This document shows, one piece after another, positions 15,622 to 23,302 of a stretch of DNA of 36,673 nucleotides. Every line of letters begins with the position of its first letter. The first letter of the stretch is position 1. Origin of the DNA: Lysobacteraceae bacterium (lineage in GTDB: Bacteria; Pseudomonadota; Gammaproteobacteria; Xanthomonadales; Xanthomonadaceae); NCBI GenBank assembly GCA_024508915.1, contig JANINR010000071.1, positions 1 to 36,673 of the forward strand, written 5' to 3'. The notes below the pieces were generated by a model. The model was not told the origin of the DNA. It made no database searches and saw only the letters and a list, made by a program, of their open reading frames with translations. Both the position numbers and the translations under genes were made by a program.

Positions 15622-17757
15622 TTATGCAAAGCGTCCTAGAAATGACTCCGCCACCCCGTCTATCGCCCGAAGTTCCATCTCATTAGCGGTCTCGTCGAGC
15701 TTTTTGGCTTCGATGCGAAGTCCCTCGTACGTTTCTTTCGTCTTCGCAAATGCGTCTTTAAACGCTCGTTGATGCTCACGAGGCGGAACAGGCAATCTCA
15801 CGGAAAGAAGATCCTTTAGCGCGAGACGAGGCCTGCCAATACCCGCAATCAAATGAATGATCTGTCCGTACACTTGGTCCGAACGCAAAAGAATTGACAA
15901 CAACCCAAGGTCAATAACAGGAAACCCATCATCAGCAGCTTTCGGCGTTAACACCACACACTCCGCCGATGCGTAACCAGGGGAATCAAATTCGATGGCA
16001 GCGGCCTTGCGCAGGTTGGGGCGCATCTTTGCGAATAACAGATCTCCCCTGTAATACCGCTTAACTGAACTCTTTAAGGAGTTCCCAGAGACGATGACCT
16101 GTTTAACCTGACCTACTCGAGGAGCAATATGTGCTAACCCCGTATAGGGTATCGACTGGTCAGGGAAATCCACGGAAGGAACAAAGCTCTCGTTCCTAAC
16201 GTCACAAAGTTCGGCGAGGGTCTTTAGCGGGTATCTGCATTGCTGTAATCCGATTTGAGCCGACATTCGTGACGGGTGGTGGAACTTGAAGTCAAGCCTG
16301 TTATCACCGTCCCTTAGCGAGGCTGGTCGCACGTCCGACAAGTATATTGAGTCGTCCGTCCCTTGGTCCAGTTGGCCAAACTCCGAGAACCTGCGCCAAG
16401 CTTCAAGGATTCTCGGCAGGTCGCTTACAACACTTGGCGAGCCATCCTCGTCGTACTCAATTTCTGGGTCGCCATTTGGCTTGCGACCGACACTTTCCGC
16501 GGCCGCAAAAAATGTCATTTGCTTTGACGCTTTATTTGCATTCGACGTCTTTTTGAGAATCAAGATGGACGTATTGACGGACGCATAAGGCATAAATGCT
16601 GTCTCAGGCAAGCTAATCACAGCCAGCAGATCTGCCTGAGCCAAAATTAGCTCCCGGACATCTCTACTTGAAGGCAGCGAAAGCACACCCTCGTCAATGA
16701 CGATTGCGAGCACACCGCCGTCTTTGAGCATCGACAGGCACTTTTCAACGAACAGCACGCCTCTACGTCGTGATGTCTTTCCCTTGCCCAAAATGTACTG
16801 CTCGAGATCCTTCCGCTCGGTGAAGTCGCTTCCGAAAGGGGGATTTGTGATGATCGCTTCGAAGGTTCGGTGATACTTTCTCCCAGCCTCACCCAAACTT
16901 CCGCCGTTACTTAGGCAATCGACTTGAAAGTTCGTGGCGCCGTGGATTAGCAGATTGATTCCAGTAACCCACGCCAATCGGTCATCTATTTCCAAACCGA
17001 CAATTTTCTTTGTCGGGATACCTTGCTTGCAAAGCTCAACCAGAAATCCGCCGGTCCCACATGCGGGGTCGCACACGCTGCGGTTAAGGTTAGGTGCCAT
17101 CAACCCCACCATGAATTGGACCACGGCCGCCGGCGTGAAGAATTGTTGGTTGTCACCCTTATCAAAGGTGTTCTTAATCATCTCCTCATAGGCCAGGCCT
17201 TTGACGTCCTGTTTTGAACCAAGGAGGTCTACGGATGCCAGAGCCTTTGCTGCTGCAACCAGCGCGGCGTTCGACAACTTGATTGCGGAGAACCTCTCGG
17301 GAAAAACTTCCGGCCGATCCTTCGCAGCTTGATTGAATTCGCCCTTTAGTCGCTTGGCATACTTCGCATCAGTTTCATGGGCTGACTGGCTGAACTCGGC
17401 GGATCGCTGCATTCGCTCGAAGTGCAGCTTCAGAAAAATCAGCTTCGTCGTTTCGTCAAACCGTTCAACGATGCTGCTGCTGCCGTCACTATCTCGGATG
17501 ATCTTGTGTATCCGCGCCAAAATTCTCTTCGTTTCACGATCGCTAGTGCCTCCGTCGCTCCCGCCAGCCCCTACTTCCGCTGTGGCGGGAGTTTCACTCG
17601 CACGCTCAAGGAGCGCCTGGACGTCCGCAAGGTGGTAAGAGCGATAATTGTTTGCCGGGTCGCGGAACGGACGGAGCTTCCCTGACCGGTCCCAGTTCCT
17701 CAGGGTCTCCTTTGTGACACCGAGGATGCTCGCAGCCTCGGCGAGAGAGATTTTCAT
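15622..17757 (-). CDS. N6-adenine DNA methylase with MerR-type HTH head and HsdS-like tail
   Basis: A fused modification-specificity protein of 711 residues. Residues 1-50 (SLAEAASILGVTKETLRNWD, then KLRPFRDPANNYRSY and DVQALL) are a MerR-type winged helix. Residues about 95-420 form an HsdM-type methylase: QQFFTPAAVVQFMV, the SAM-binding motif I DPACGTGGF at 230-238, and the catalytic NPPF at 305-308 in IITNPPFGSDF. Residues about 495-711 are a single HsdS-like target-recognition domain (IPYTGLAHIAPRVG; GDLLFAKMRPNLRKAA) with a C-terminal coiled coil (KTKETYEGLRIEAKKLDETA). It therefore combines regulator, methylase and specificity in one chain. It is followed by the nuclease gene in the same operon. 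The promoter and palindrome in front of it suggest self-control through the HTH head. Confidence 0.9.
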   Translation of the reverse strand: MKISLAEAASILGVTKETLRNWDRSGKLRPFRDPANNYRSYHLADVQALLERASETPATAEVGAGGSDGGTSDRETKRILARIHKIIRDSDGSSSIVERFDETTKLIFLKLHFERMQRSAEFSQSAHETDAKYAKRLKGEFNQAAKDRPEVFPERFSAIKLSNAALVAAAKALASVDLLGSKQDVKGLAYEEMIKNTFDKGDNQQFFTPAAVVQFMVGLMAPNLNRSVCDPACGTGGFLVELCKQGIPTKKIVGLEIDDRLAWVTGINLLIHGATNFQVDCLSNGGSLGEAGRKYHRTFEAIITNPPFGSDFTERKDLEQYILGKGKTSRRRGVLFVEKCLSMLKDGGVLAIVIDEGVLSLPSSRDVRELILAQADLLAVISLPETAFMPYASVNTSILILKKTSNANKASKQMTFFAAAESVGRKPNGDPEIEYDEDGSPSVVSDLPRILEAWRRFSEFGQLDQGTDDSIYLSDVRPASLRDGDNRLDFKFHHPSRMSAQIGLQQCRYPLKTLAELCDVRNESFVPSVDFPDQSIPYTGLAHIAPRVGQVKQVIVSGNSLKSSVKRYYRGDLLFAKMRPNLRKAAAIEFDSPGYASAECVVLTPKAADDGFPVIDLGLLSILLRSDQVYGQIIHLIAGIGRPRLALKDLLSVRLPVPPREHQRAFKDAFAKTKETYEGLRIEAKKLDETANEMELRAIDGVAESFLGRFA

Positions 17758-17767
17758 ATTTTTATAT

Positions 17768-17816
17768 GGTTTGAAGGTTGCTAAACCTTATAAACCTGCC
17801 AATCATCGACTGTCAA
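17768..17816 (-). promoter_or_regulatory. Methylase promoter with overlapping nested palindrome
   Basis: On the minus strand TTGACA (17816-17811), a 17-bp spacer and TTATAA (17793-17788) form the best sigma-70 promoter in the window. Transcription would start near 17781, 24 nt before the ATG, with no clear Shine-Dalgarno sequence. Overlapping the -10 box and start site is AAGGTT-N4-AACCTT (17774-17789), flanked by a second inverted pair GGTTT (17768-17772) and AAACC (17792-17796). Occupancy of this nested operator would block the polymerase. Confidence 0.75.
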
Positions 17817-17821
17817 TATGG

Positions 17822-19135
17822 CTAGTCGGGCAGCACCAGCGTCACGCAAAGCCCGCCGCCGTCGCGGTTGACGAGCGAGATGCGACCGCCATGCGCCTCA
17901 GCGATCTCGCGCGCCAAGGCGAGCCCCAGCCCGGTCCCGTGGCGCTTGGTGGAATAGAACGGCAGCAGCGCGTTCGCCAGGACGGCATCGTTCATGCCGC
18001 TGCCCCGGTCCAGCACGTCGAGGCGCCAGCTGGCGCCGGCGCGGCGCAGGGCCAGCTTGACCTCGCCGGGCGGCGAGCCCGACTCGTGCGCGTTCTTCAG
18101 CAGGTTCAGCAGCGCCTGCTCCACCTGCGCCTGGTCGAAGCGGCCCATGCGGTCGTCGTTGCCGCCCTCGGCCACGAACGGCACCTGGCTCTGCAGCTGG
18201 GCGATGAAGCGCTTCCAGGGCACCGGCTCGCTGCGCGGGGACGGCAGCTTGGCGAAGTGCGCGTAGTCGCGGATGAAGCCCTCGAGGTGGCGGGCGCGCT
18301 CCTCGATGGTCGCCAGCGCGTTCGGCAGGCGTTCGAGCTGGCCGCGGCGCAGCAGCTCCGCGCCGGAATGCGCCAGCGAGGCGATCGGCGCCAGCGAGTT
18401 GTTGAGCTCGTGGCTGATCACCCGGATCACCTTCTTCCAGGTCTGCACTTCCTGCCGCCGCAGCTCGGCGGTGAGCTGGCGCAGCAGCACCAGCTCGTGG
18501 CGGCGGCCGTTGAGGCGGAAGTGGCGGCGCGCGAGGTGGTACACCTCCTCTTCGTCGGCCTCGCCCACGCTGAACATGCCGTCGCCGCCGCGGTCGAAGG
18601 CTTCGCGCAGCGCTTCGTGGCTGCGCGCGAGCAGGCTGTCGAAGGACTGGCCCTCGAGCTTGTGGCCGTCGCCGAGCAGCTTGCGCGCGGCGAGGTTGGC
18701 GTGGACGACGCGGCGCGCAGGGTCCACCAGCAGCATCGCCACCGGCGTGTTCTGCACCATGGTGTCGAGCAGCAGCTCGCGCTGCACCAGGCTCAGGCGC
18801 TGCGCGCGCAGCGCGGCGCCGAGCGCGTTGTGGCTGGCGACGAGTTCGCCGAGCTCGTCGCGCCCGTCCCAGCGGACGCCGAACGCGAAGTCGCCGTCCT
18901 CGTAGCTGGCCACGCTCCCGGCCAGTGCGCGGAACAGCGACTGCATCGGTGCGAACGCGCGGCGCACGTGGTAGACGAGCAGCGGCGCGAGCGCGGCCAC
19001 GGCCGCCAGCGCCGACCACACCGGCCGCAGCCAGTGCGCCAGCACCACCGCGAGCGACGCGGCGGCCACCAGGTAGACGAGCGCCAGCCCGGTGAACTGC
19101 AGGCTGAGCGGGATGCGCTGGCGCAGCTTCGGCAT
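17822..19135 (-). CDS. Sensor histidine kinase (NtrB-like partner of the NtrC-type regulator)
   Basis: A membrane sensor kinase of 437 residues. Two transmembrane helices at about residues 13-33 and 39-56 have almost no periplasmic loop between them, so it probably senses within the membrane or through the exporter. Next come a HAMP-like linker and a PAS domain near 120-220. The H-box is VIRVISHELNNSLAPI with phospho-acceptor H242. The ATPase has its N-box at LLNLLKNAHESG (N348), DRGSGM, and GTGLGLALAREIAEAHGG. It starts 19 bp after the regulator gene and ends the seven-gene unit. The gene is intact at its 3' end, although the island begins only a few bases beyond its stop. Confidence 0.93.
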   Translation of the reverse strand: MPKLRQRIPLSLQFTGLALVYLVAAASLAVVLAHWLRPVWSALAAVAALAPLLVYHVRRAFAPMQSLFRALAGSVASYEDGDFAFGVRWDGRDELGELVASHNALGAALRAQRLSLVQRELLLDTMVQNTPVAMLLVDPARRVVHANLAARKLLGDGHKLEGQSFDSLLARSHEALREAFDRGGDGMFSVGEADEEEVYHLARRHFRLNGRRHELVLLRQLTAELRRQEVQTWKKVIRVISHELNNSLAPIASLAHSGAELLRRGQLERLPNALATIEERARHLEGFIRDYAHFAKLPSPRSEPVPWKRFIAQLQSQVPFVAEGGNDDRMGRFDQAQVEQALLNLLKNAHESGSPPGEVKLALRRAGASWRLDVLDRGSGMNDAVLANALLPFYSTKRHGTGLGLALAREIAEAHGGRISLVNRDGGGLCVTLVLPD

Positions 19136-19154
19136 GGTCGATCCGTGGCCTGGG

Positions 19155-20552
19155 TCAGTCGGCGCCGGCGGCGCCGCTGCGGGTGATGCCGTGGCGCTCC
19201 ATGCGCCGGTACAGCGCCTGGCGCGAAAGGCCGAGGTCGGCGGCGGCGGCCGCGAGCACGCCGCCGTTGCGCTCCAGCGCGTCGAGGATCGCGGCTCGGT
19301 CGGGCTCGGCCGGGCCGCCCGCGCCCGCATCGCCGCCAGGTCCGTCGCCGATCGCCCCCGCGGGCACCGCTGCCGCGGCCTCGGGCAAGCCGAGGTCCGC
19401 CGCCGCGATCTCCGCGCCGCGCGCGAGCAGCGCCGCGCGCTGGACGGCGTTGCGCAGTTCGCGCACGTTGCCTGGCCAGCGATGCGCGAGCAGCGCGCGC
19501 GACGCGCCGTCGGACAGCCGCTTGCCGTCCGGAAGGAAATGGCGCGCGAGCGGCAGGATGTCGTCGGGGCGCTCGGCGAGCGGCGGCAGGCGCAGCTCGA
19601 TCGCGTTGAGGCGGTAGTAGAGGTCCTCGCGGAACTGTCCCGCGCGGATCAGCGCCGGCAGGTCGGCGTTGGTGGCGCTCACCACGCGCACCTTGACCTG
19701 CTGCTCGCGGTTGCTGCCGAGGCGCTGGAAACGGCCGGTCTCGAGCACGCGCAGCAGCTTCACCTGCCCCGCGGGCGGCAGGGTCCCGACCTCGTCGAGG
19801 AACAGCGTGCCGCCGTCGGCGGCCTCGAACTTGCCCTCGCGCGATTTCGACGCGCCGGTGTAGGCCCCCGCCTCGGCGCCGAACAGTTCGGCTTCGATCA
19901 GGTCGGCGGGGATCGCGCCGCAGTTGAGCGCGACGAACGGCCCGTTCCGCACCGCGGAGTTCGCATGCAGGATCTCGGCGATCTTCTCCTTGCCGGCGCC
20001 GTTGGGCCCGGTGACCAGCACCGGCAGCTCCGAGCGAGCCACCTGCCCCGCCAGCGCGAGCACGCGCTCGCTGGCGGCGTCGGCGAACACGAAGCCGCGC
20101 AGGTCGAGGTCGCGCTCGAGCGCGTCGCGCCGGCGCTGCTCGCGGCCCTGCGCCTGGGCGAGCGCGCGCCGCGTCTCGGCGAGTTCCAGCAGGTTGTTGA
20201 CGCTGGCGAGCAGCTTGCGGTCGTCCCAGGGCTTGGCGAGGTAGTCGGCGGCGCCGGCCCGCACGAGTCCGACGGCGGCTTCGAGGTGCGTCCACGCCGT
20301 GAGCAGGATCACCGGCAGGTCCGGGTGCGCCTCGCGGATGCGCGCGAACAGCGCCGCGCCTTCCTCGCCCGACGTGGTGTCGGCGCGGAAGTTCATGTCC
20401 TGCACGACCAGGTCCACGGGCTCGCGGGCGAGGATCGCCAGGCCGTCCTCCGGCGTGGTCGCCGCGCGGGTGGCGATGTCGTGCAGGGAGAACAGCGTCT
20501 CCAGCGCGGTGGCGACCGCGGGGTTGTCGTCGATGACGAGGATCGTGGGCAT
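19155..20552 (-). CDS. Sigma-54-dependent response regulator (NtrC family)
   Basis: Receiver, AAA+ and DNA-binding domains in 465 residues. The receiver has D8/D9, phospho-acceptor D52 in LVVQDMNF, T85 and K107. The AAA+ domain has a Walker A written GPNGAGKE (family usually GESGTGKE), the sigma-54 contact loop as GAYTGA (usually GAFTGA), and Walker B GGTLFLDEVG. Also present are the sensor region SATNADLPALIRAGQFREDLYYRL and RWPGNVRELRNAV. The C-terminus is a Fis-type HTH (AAAADLGLSRQALYRRMERHGI). It should activate a sigma-54 promoter, and one lies in front of the exporter genes of the same unit. A minus-strand TATAAG only six bases before the start codon suggests a possible additional internal promoter. 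Confidence 0.94.
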   Translation of the reverse strand: MPTILVIDDNPAVATALETLFSLHDIATRAATTPEDGLAILAREPVDLVVQDMNFRADTTSGEEGAALFARIREAHPDLPVILLTAWTHLEAAVGLVRAGAADYLAKPWDDRKLLASVNNLLELAETRRALAQAQGREQRRRDALERDLDLRGFVFADAASERVLALAGQVARSELPVLVTGPNGAGKEKIAEILHANSAVRNGPFVALNCGAIPADLIEAELFGAEAGAYTGASKSREGKFEAADGGTLFLDEVGTLPPAGQVKLLRVLETGRFQRLGSNREQQVKVRVVSATNADLPALIRAGQFREDLYYRLNAIELRLPPLAERPDDILPLARHFLPDGKRLSDGASRALLAHRWPGNVRELRNAVQRAALLARGAEIAAADLGLPEAAAAVPAGAIGDGPGGDAGAGGPAEPDRAAILDALERNGGVLAAAAADLGLSRQALYRRMERHGITRSGAAGAD

Positions 20553-20570
20553 GGCGTCCTTATACCGTCC

Positions 20571-20598
20571 CGGGCGGGCGCCGTGCAGCGCCCGCCCG
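20571..20598 (-). other. Perfect hairpin between the exporter genes and the regulator gene
   Basis: CGGGCGGGCGC and GCGCCCGCCCG form an 11-bp GC stem with a 6-nt loop, in the 57-bp gap between the 29-residue peptide gene and the response regulator gene. There is no T-run. It may partly terminate or protect the upstream message and so lower regulator output relative to the exporter. TATAAG at 20559-20564 (minus) follows it. Confidence 0.5.
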
Positions 20599-20609
20599 CG
20601 ACTTCGCGC

Positions 20610-20699
20610 TCAGCCCGCGCGCAGCAGGTCGCCGATGCGCCCCAGCGCGAGGAACGGCGCCAGCAGCAGCACCAGCAGCAGGGTCAAGGGATCGTCCAT
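20610..20699 (-). CDS. 29-residue single-helix membrane peptide
   Basis: A very short gene encoding MDDPLTLLLVLLLAPFLALG followed by RIGDLLRAG: a two-Asp N-terminus, one hydrophobic helix of about 18 residues and an amphipathic, positively charged end. It starts 17 bp after the stop of the second permease gene and has GGGAG seven bases upstream of the ATG, better than many annotated genes here. Its place in the exporter unit suggests a small accessory subunit, in the way KdpF or AcrZ attach to their transporters. That role is inference; only the frame, the binding site and the context are observed. Confidence 0.6.
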   Translation of the reverse strand: MDDPLTLLLVLLLAPFLALGRIGDLLRAG

Positions 20700-20716
20700 G
20701 GCTTCGCTCCCGTGGT

Positions 20717-21946
20717 TCAGACGCTGCGCGTCGCGACGGCCGGCGGCACCGCCGCGGCGCGCCGCGCCGGGCCGAGCACCGACAGCTGCCCCAGCACCCA
20801 CAGCACCACCGCGCCGGCCGGCAGGTACAGCGCCGGCAGCCGCGGCAGTTCCGCCTTCGACATCATCAGCTGGTTGAGCCCGTAGGCCAGCAGCATGCCG
20901 ATGACGATGCCCGCGGTGGCGAGGATGAAGTTCTCGGTCTGGAAGTAGCGCAGCACCTGCGCGCGGGTCGCGCCGAGCGCGCGGCGCACGCCGATCTGCT
21001 TGGTGCGCTGCTGCACCCAGAAGCTGGCCAGGCCGACGATGCCGAGCGCGGTCACCACCAGCAGGGCGACGCACACGATCACCAGCATCCAGGCCATGGC
21101 GCGGTCCTGGCGGTAGAAGTCGCCGCGCATCTCCTCCATCGTCTGCTGGTTGAGCACGATGCGGCGCGGCCCGTTCTTCTGCAGCGCCTCGACGGCGGCC
21201 TTGAGCACTTCGGCGCGACGGCCGGGCTCGGTGCGCACGAGGTAGTTGCCGCCGACGGTGTACGGCGTCCAGATCGGCAGGATCATCGAGTAGTTGTACG
21301 CCGCCGGGCCGCCCTGGTTGTTCGGGCGCGCCAGCTTGTCGACCACGCCGACGACGCGGCTGCCCTTGTCGTCGCCCCAGCTGTAGAGCGTCTTGCCGAT
21401 CGGCTCCTCGCCCGGCCACAGCTTTTCGGCCATGTCGGTGGTGATGATGGCGGCCGGCACGCCGGCTTCGACGCCGGGCTTGTTGATCGTGTCCCAGTCG
21501 AGCATCTCGTCGGCGTTGAAGAAGCGGCCCTTGACCAGCTTCAGGCCCATGGTCTGCGGCAGCCTCTCGTCGCCGAGGTACACCGTGGACGAAAGCGTCT
21601 GGTGGGTCTGGTCGGGGGTCAGGTTCACCGAGCTGTTCCAGGAGCCGCCGCCGAAGGTGACCTGGTTGGTGACGCTGGCCGACTTCACGCCGGGCAGCGC
21701 GCGCAGCACCGCGAGGTCGCTGCGGGTGAGCGCCGCGGCGTTCTCGTCGGTGCCGATGCCGGTGAGCTGGATGCGGACCAGTTCGTTCTCGGCCTGGCCG
21801 GTGGGCCGCTGCATGCGGTCCAGGCGGCCGGCGATCAGGAACAGGGCGTTGCAGATGATCGCGCAGCTCAGCGCGATCTCGAGCACGATCAGCGCGGAGG
21901 CGGTCTTGTGCCGGCGCAGCGTGGAAAGGATGGGGCGCAGTTCCAT
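20717..21946 (-). CDS. ABC transporter permease (MacB/FtsX type), second subunit
   Basis: A 409-residue permease with one N-terminal helix (TASALIVLEIALSCAIICNALFLIAG), a periplasmic MacB-type core domain of about 230 residues, and three C-terminal helices of the FtsX fold (MLVIVCVALLVVTALGIVGLASFWV and two more). The cytoplasmic coupling motif is QIGVRRALGATRAQVLRYFQTEN. It has no ATPase domain of its own. It pairs with the preceding permease gene to make a heterodimeric MacB-like exporter. The start at 21946 has GGAG upstream. Confidence 0.92.
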   Translation of the reverse strand: MELRPILSTLRRHKTASALIVLEIALSCAIICNALFLIAGRLDRMQRPTGQAENELVRIQLTGIGTDENAAALTRSDLAVLRALPGVKSASVTNQVTFGGGSWNSSVNLTPDQTHQTLSSTVYLGDERLPQTMGLKLVKGRFFNADEMLDWDTINKPGVEAGVPAAIITTDMAEKLWPGEEPIGKTLYSWGDDKGSRVVGVVDKLARPNNQGGPAAYNYSMILPIWTPYTVGGNYLVRTEPGRRAEVLKAAVEALQKNGPRRIVLNQQTMEEMRGDFYRQDRAMAWMLVIVCVALLVVTALGIVGLASFWVQQRTKQIGVRRALGATRAQVLRYFQTENFILATAGIVIGMLLAYGLNQLMMSKAELPRLPALYLPAGAVVLWVLGQLSVLGPARRAAAVPPAVATRSV

Positions 21947-21972
21947 GGGGTTTCTCCGGAAAGGGGCGCGCG

Positions 21973-23289
21973 TTACTGCGACTTGAGCTGCATGGCCGGC
22001 GTGACCTGGCAGGCCTGCCAGGCCGGCACGAGGCCGGCGAGCACGCTGGCGACGATCGCGAGCACGAAGGTGGTCAGCAGCATGGAGACGTCGAGCTGCA
22101 GGATGTCCGAGAAGCCGGTCGGCTGCTGGCGGATCGCCCACAGCCCGAGCCACGCGAGCGCGAGGCCGAGCAGGCCGCCGGCAAGGCCGACCGTGCCGGC
22201 TTCGACCAGGCACTGCGCGAAGATCGCGCGGCGCGAGGCGCCAAGCGCGCGGCGGACGCCGATCTCGCTCGAACGGCGCAGGAACTTCGCCAGCAGCAGG
22301 CCGACCGTGTTGAGCAGGCACACCAGCAGGAAGCCGAACGCCAGCCACACCTGCATGCGCACGTCGCCGGGCACGACCTTCTGGTAGTCCAGCCAGGCCA
22401 TCACGTCGCGCAGGCGCACGTTGGTCGGGCGCTGGAAGCGGCCGTTGGCGCGCTGCTGGTCGGAGTAGTTGCGCAGGTACTGCAGGTACTCGCCTGCCTT
22501 CGCCGGCGATTCGAGCTCCACCCAGTACTGGATCCAGGTGCAGGGCGCGTTGACGCCGGTCTCGCCTTCGGGATCGTCGCTGGCGTTGCCGTTGTCCCAG
22601 CAGTTCATGCTGCCGTTGCGGTCGAGCTTGAGGTCGCGCGAGGTCGAGAACGGGATGTAGGCCTGCTCGGGCTCGCCGAAGCGGTTGGAATTGACGTCGA
22701 AGAACTTCGGCGCCGGCCGCCAGGCGTCGAGGACGCCGACCACGCGCATGTCGTTGCCGTTCATGCGGATCGCCTTGCCGACACTGTTCGCGCCGCCGAA
22801 CACCTTGTCGTTGAGCTCCTTCGAGATCACCACCACGCGGTCGCGGCGCTGGTCCTCGGTGCCGCTCCAGCCGCCGCCGAACAGGAACGGCGTCTCGAAC
22901 ATCGGGAAGAAGTCGGCGCTGGTGTAGCGCGCGTCGACGTAGAAGGGATCCAGGCCGGACTTCTGCGGCTCGACCGCGACGCTGCCGCCGGTCATCATCG
23001 CCTGGCGCAGGCCGTGCTTCTGCCGCAGCAGCTCCTCCGCGTCGTAGCGCGTGACCTGGTCCTCGGGCTCCTCGCCGGCGGTGTAGCCGTTCATCGTCGC
23101 GGGATCGAGCTGCGGCGTGAACAACCGGTCGCTCTTCTGCGGGATGGGGTCGCCGCTGAGCACGTGGAAGATGGTCAGCGTGGTCATGCTCGCGCCGATG
23201 CCGAGCGCGATCGCCAGCACCATCAGCGCGGTCAGGACCTTGTTGCGCCGGAAACTGCGCAGGGCGAGGTCGAAGTAGTAGGCGAACAT
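21973..23289 (-). CDS. ABC transporter permease (MacB/FtsX type), first subunit
   Basis: A 438-residue permease with the same plan as its neighbour: N-terminal helix (KVLTALMVLAIALGIGASMTTLTIFHVLSG), a large periplasmic domain, and C-terminal FtsX helices with the coupling segment SSEIGVRRALGASRRAIFAQCLVEA. Sequence identity to the other permease is evident only in these signature regions, so the two are diverged paralogues. MacB-like exporters work by mechanotransmission on periplasmic substrates such as peptides, toxins or lipoproteins; the cargo here is unknown. Confidence 0.92.
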   Translation of the reverse strand: MFAYYFDLALRSFRRNKVLTALMVLAIALGIGASMTTLTIFHVLSGDPIPQKSDRLFTPQLDPATMNGYTAGEEPEDQVTRYDAEELLRQKHGLRQAMMTGGSVAVEPQKSGLDPFYVDARYTSADFFPMFETPFLFGGGWSGTEDQRRDRVVVISKELNDKVFGGANSVGKAIRMNGNDMRVVGVLDAWRPAPKFFDVNSNRFGEPEQAYIPFSTSRDLKLDRNGSMNCWDNGNASDDPEGETGVNAPCTWIQYWVELESPAKAGEYLQYLRNYSDQQRANGRFQRPTNVRLRDVMAWLDYQKVVPGDVRMQVWLAFGFLLVCLLNTVGLLLAKFLRRSSEIGVRRALGASRRAIFAQCLVEAGTVGLAGGLLGLALAWLGLWAIRQQPTGFSDILQLDVSMLLTTFVLAIVASVLAGLVPAWQACQVTPAMQLKSQ

Positions 23290-23302
23290 GCGGGCGGCCT
23301 CC

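Larger units (their letters stand above)
13741..17820. other. AT-richer genomic island carrying a restriction-modification-like unit
   Basis: From about 13741 to 17820 the DNA is roughly half GC, with codons such as ATA, TTA and AAA that the flanks almost never use. Both edges are sharp: the left one falls inside the isochorismatase gene, and the right one a few bases before the stop codon of the histidine kinase gene. It contains two orphan genes and the methylase-nuclease pair. I see no integrase, transposase, tRNA or obvious flanking direct repeat, so the insertion route is unclear; homologous recombination in flanking genes is plausible. Confidence 0.8.

Noticed and set aside
13741-17820. 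Prophage or transposon origin for the island
   Set aside because: No integrase, transposase, terminal inverted repeats, tRNA target or clear direct repeats are visible at the edges.
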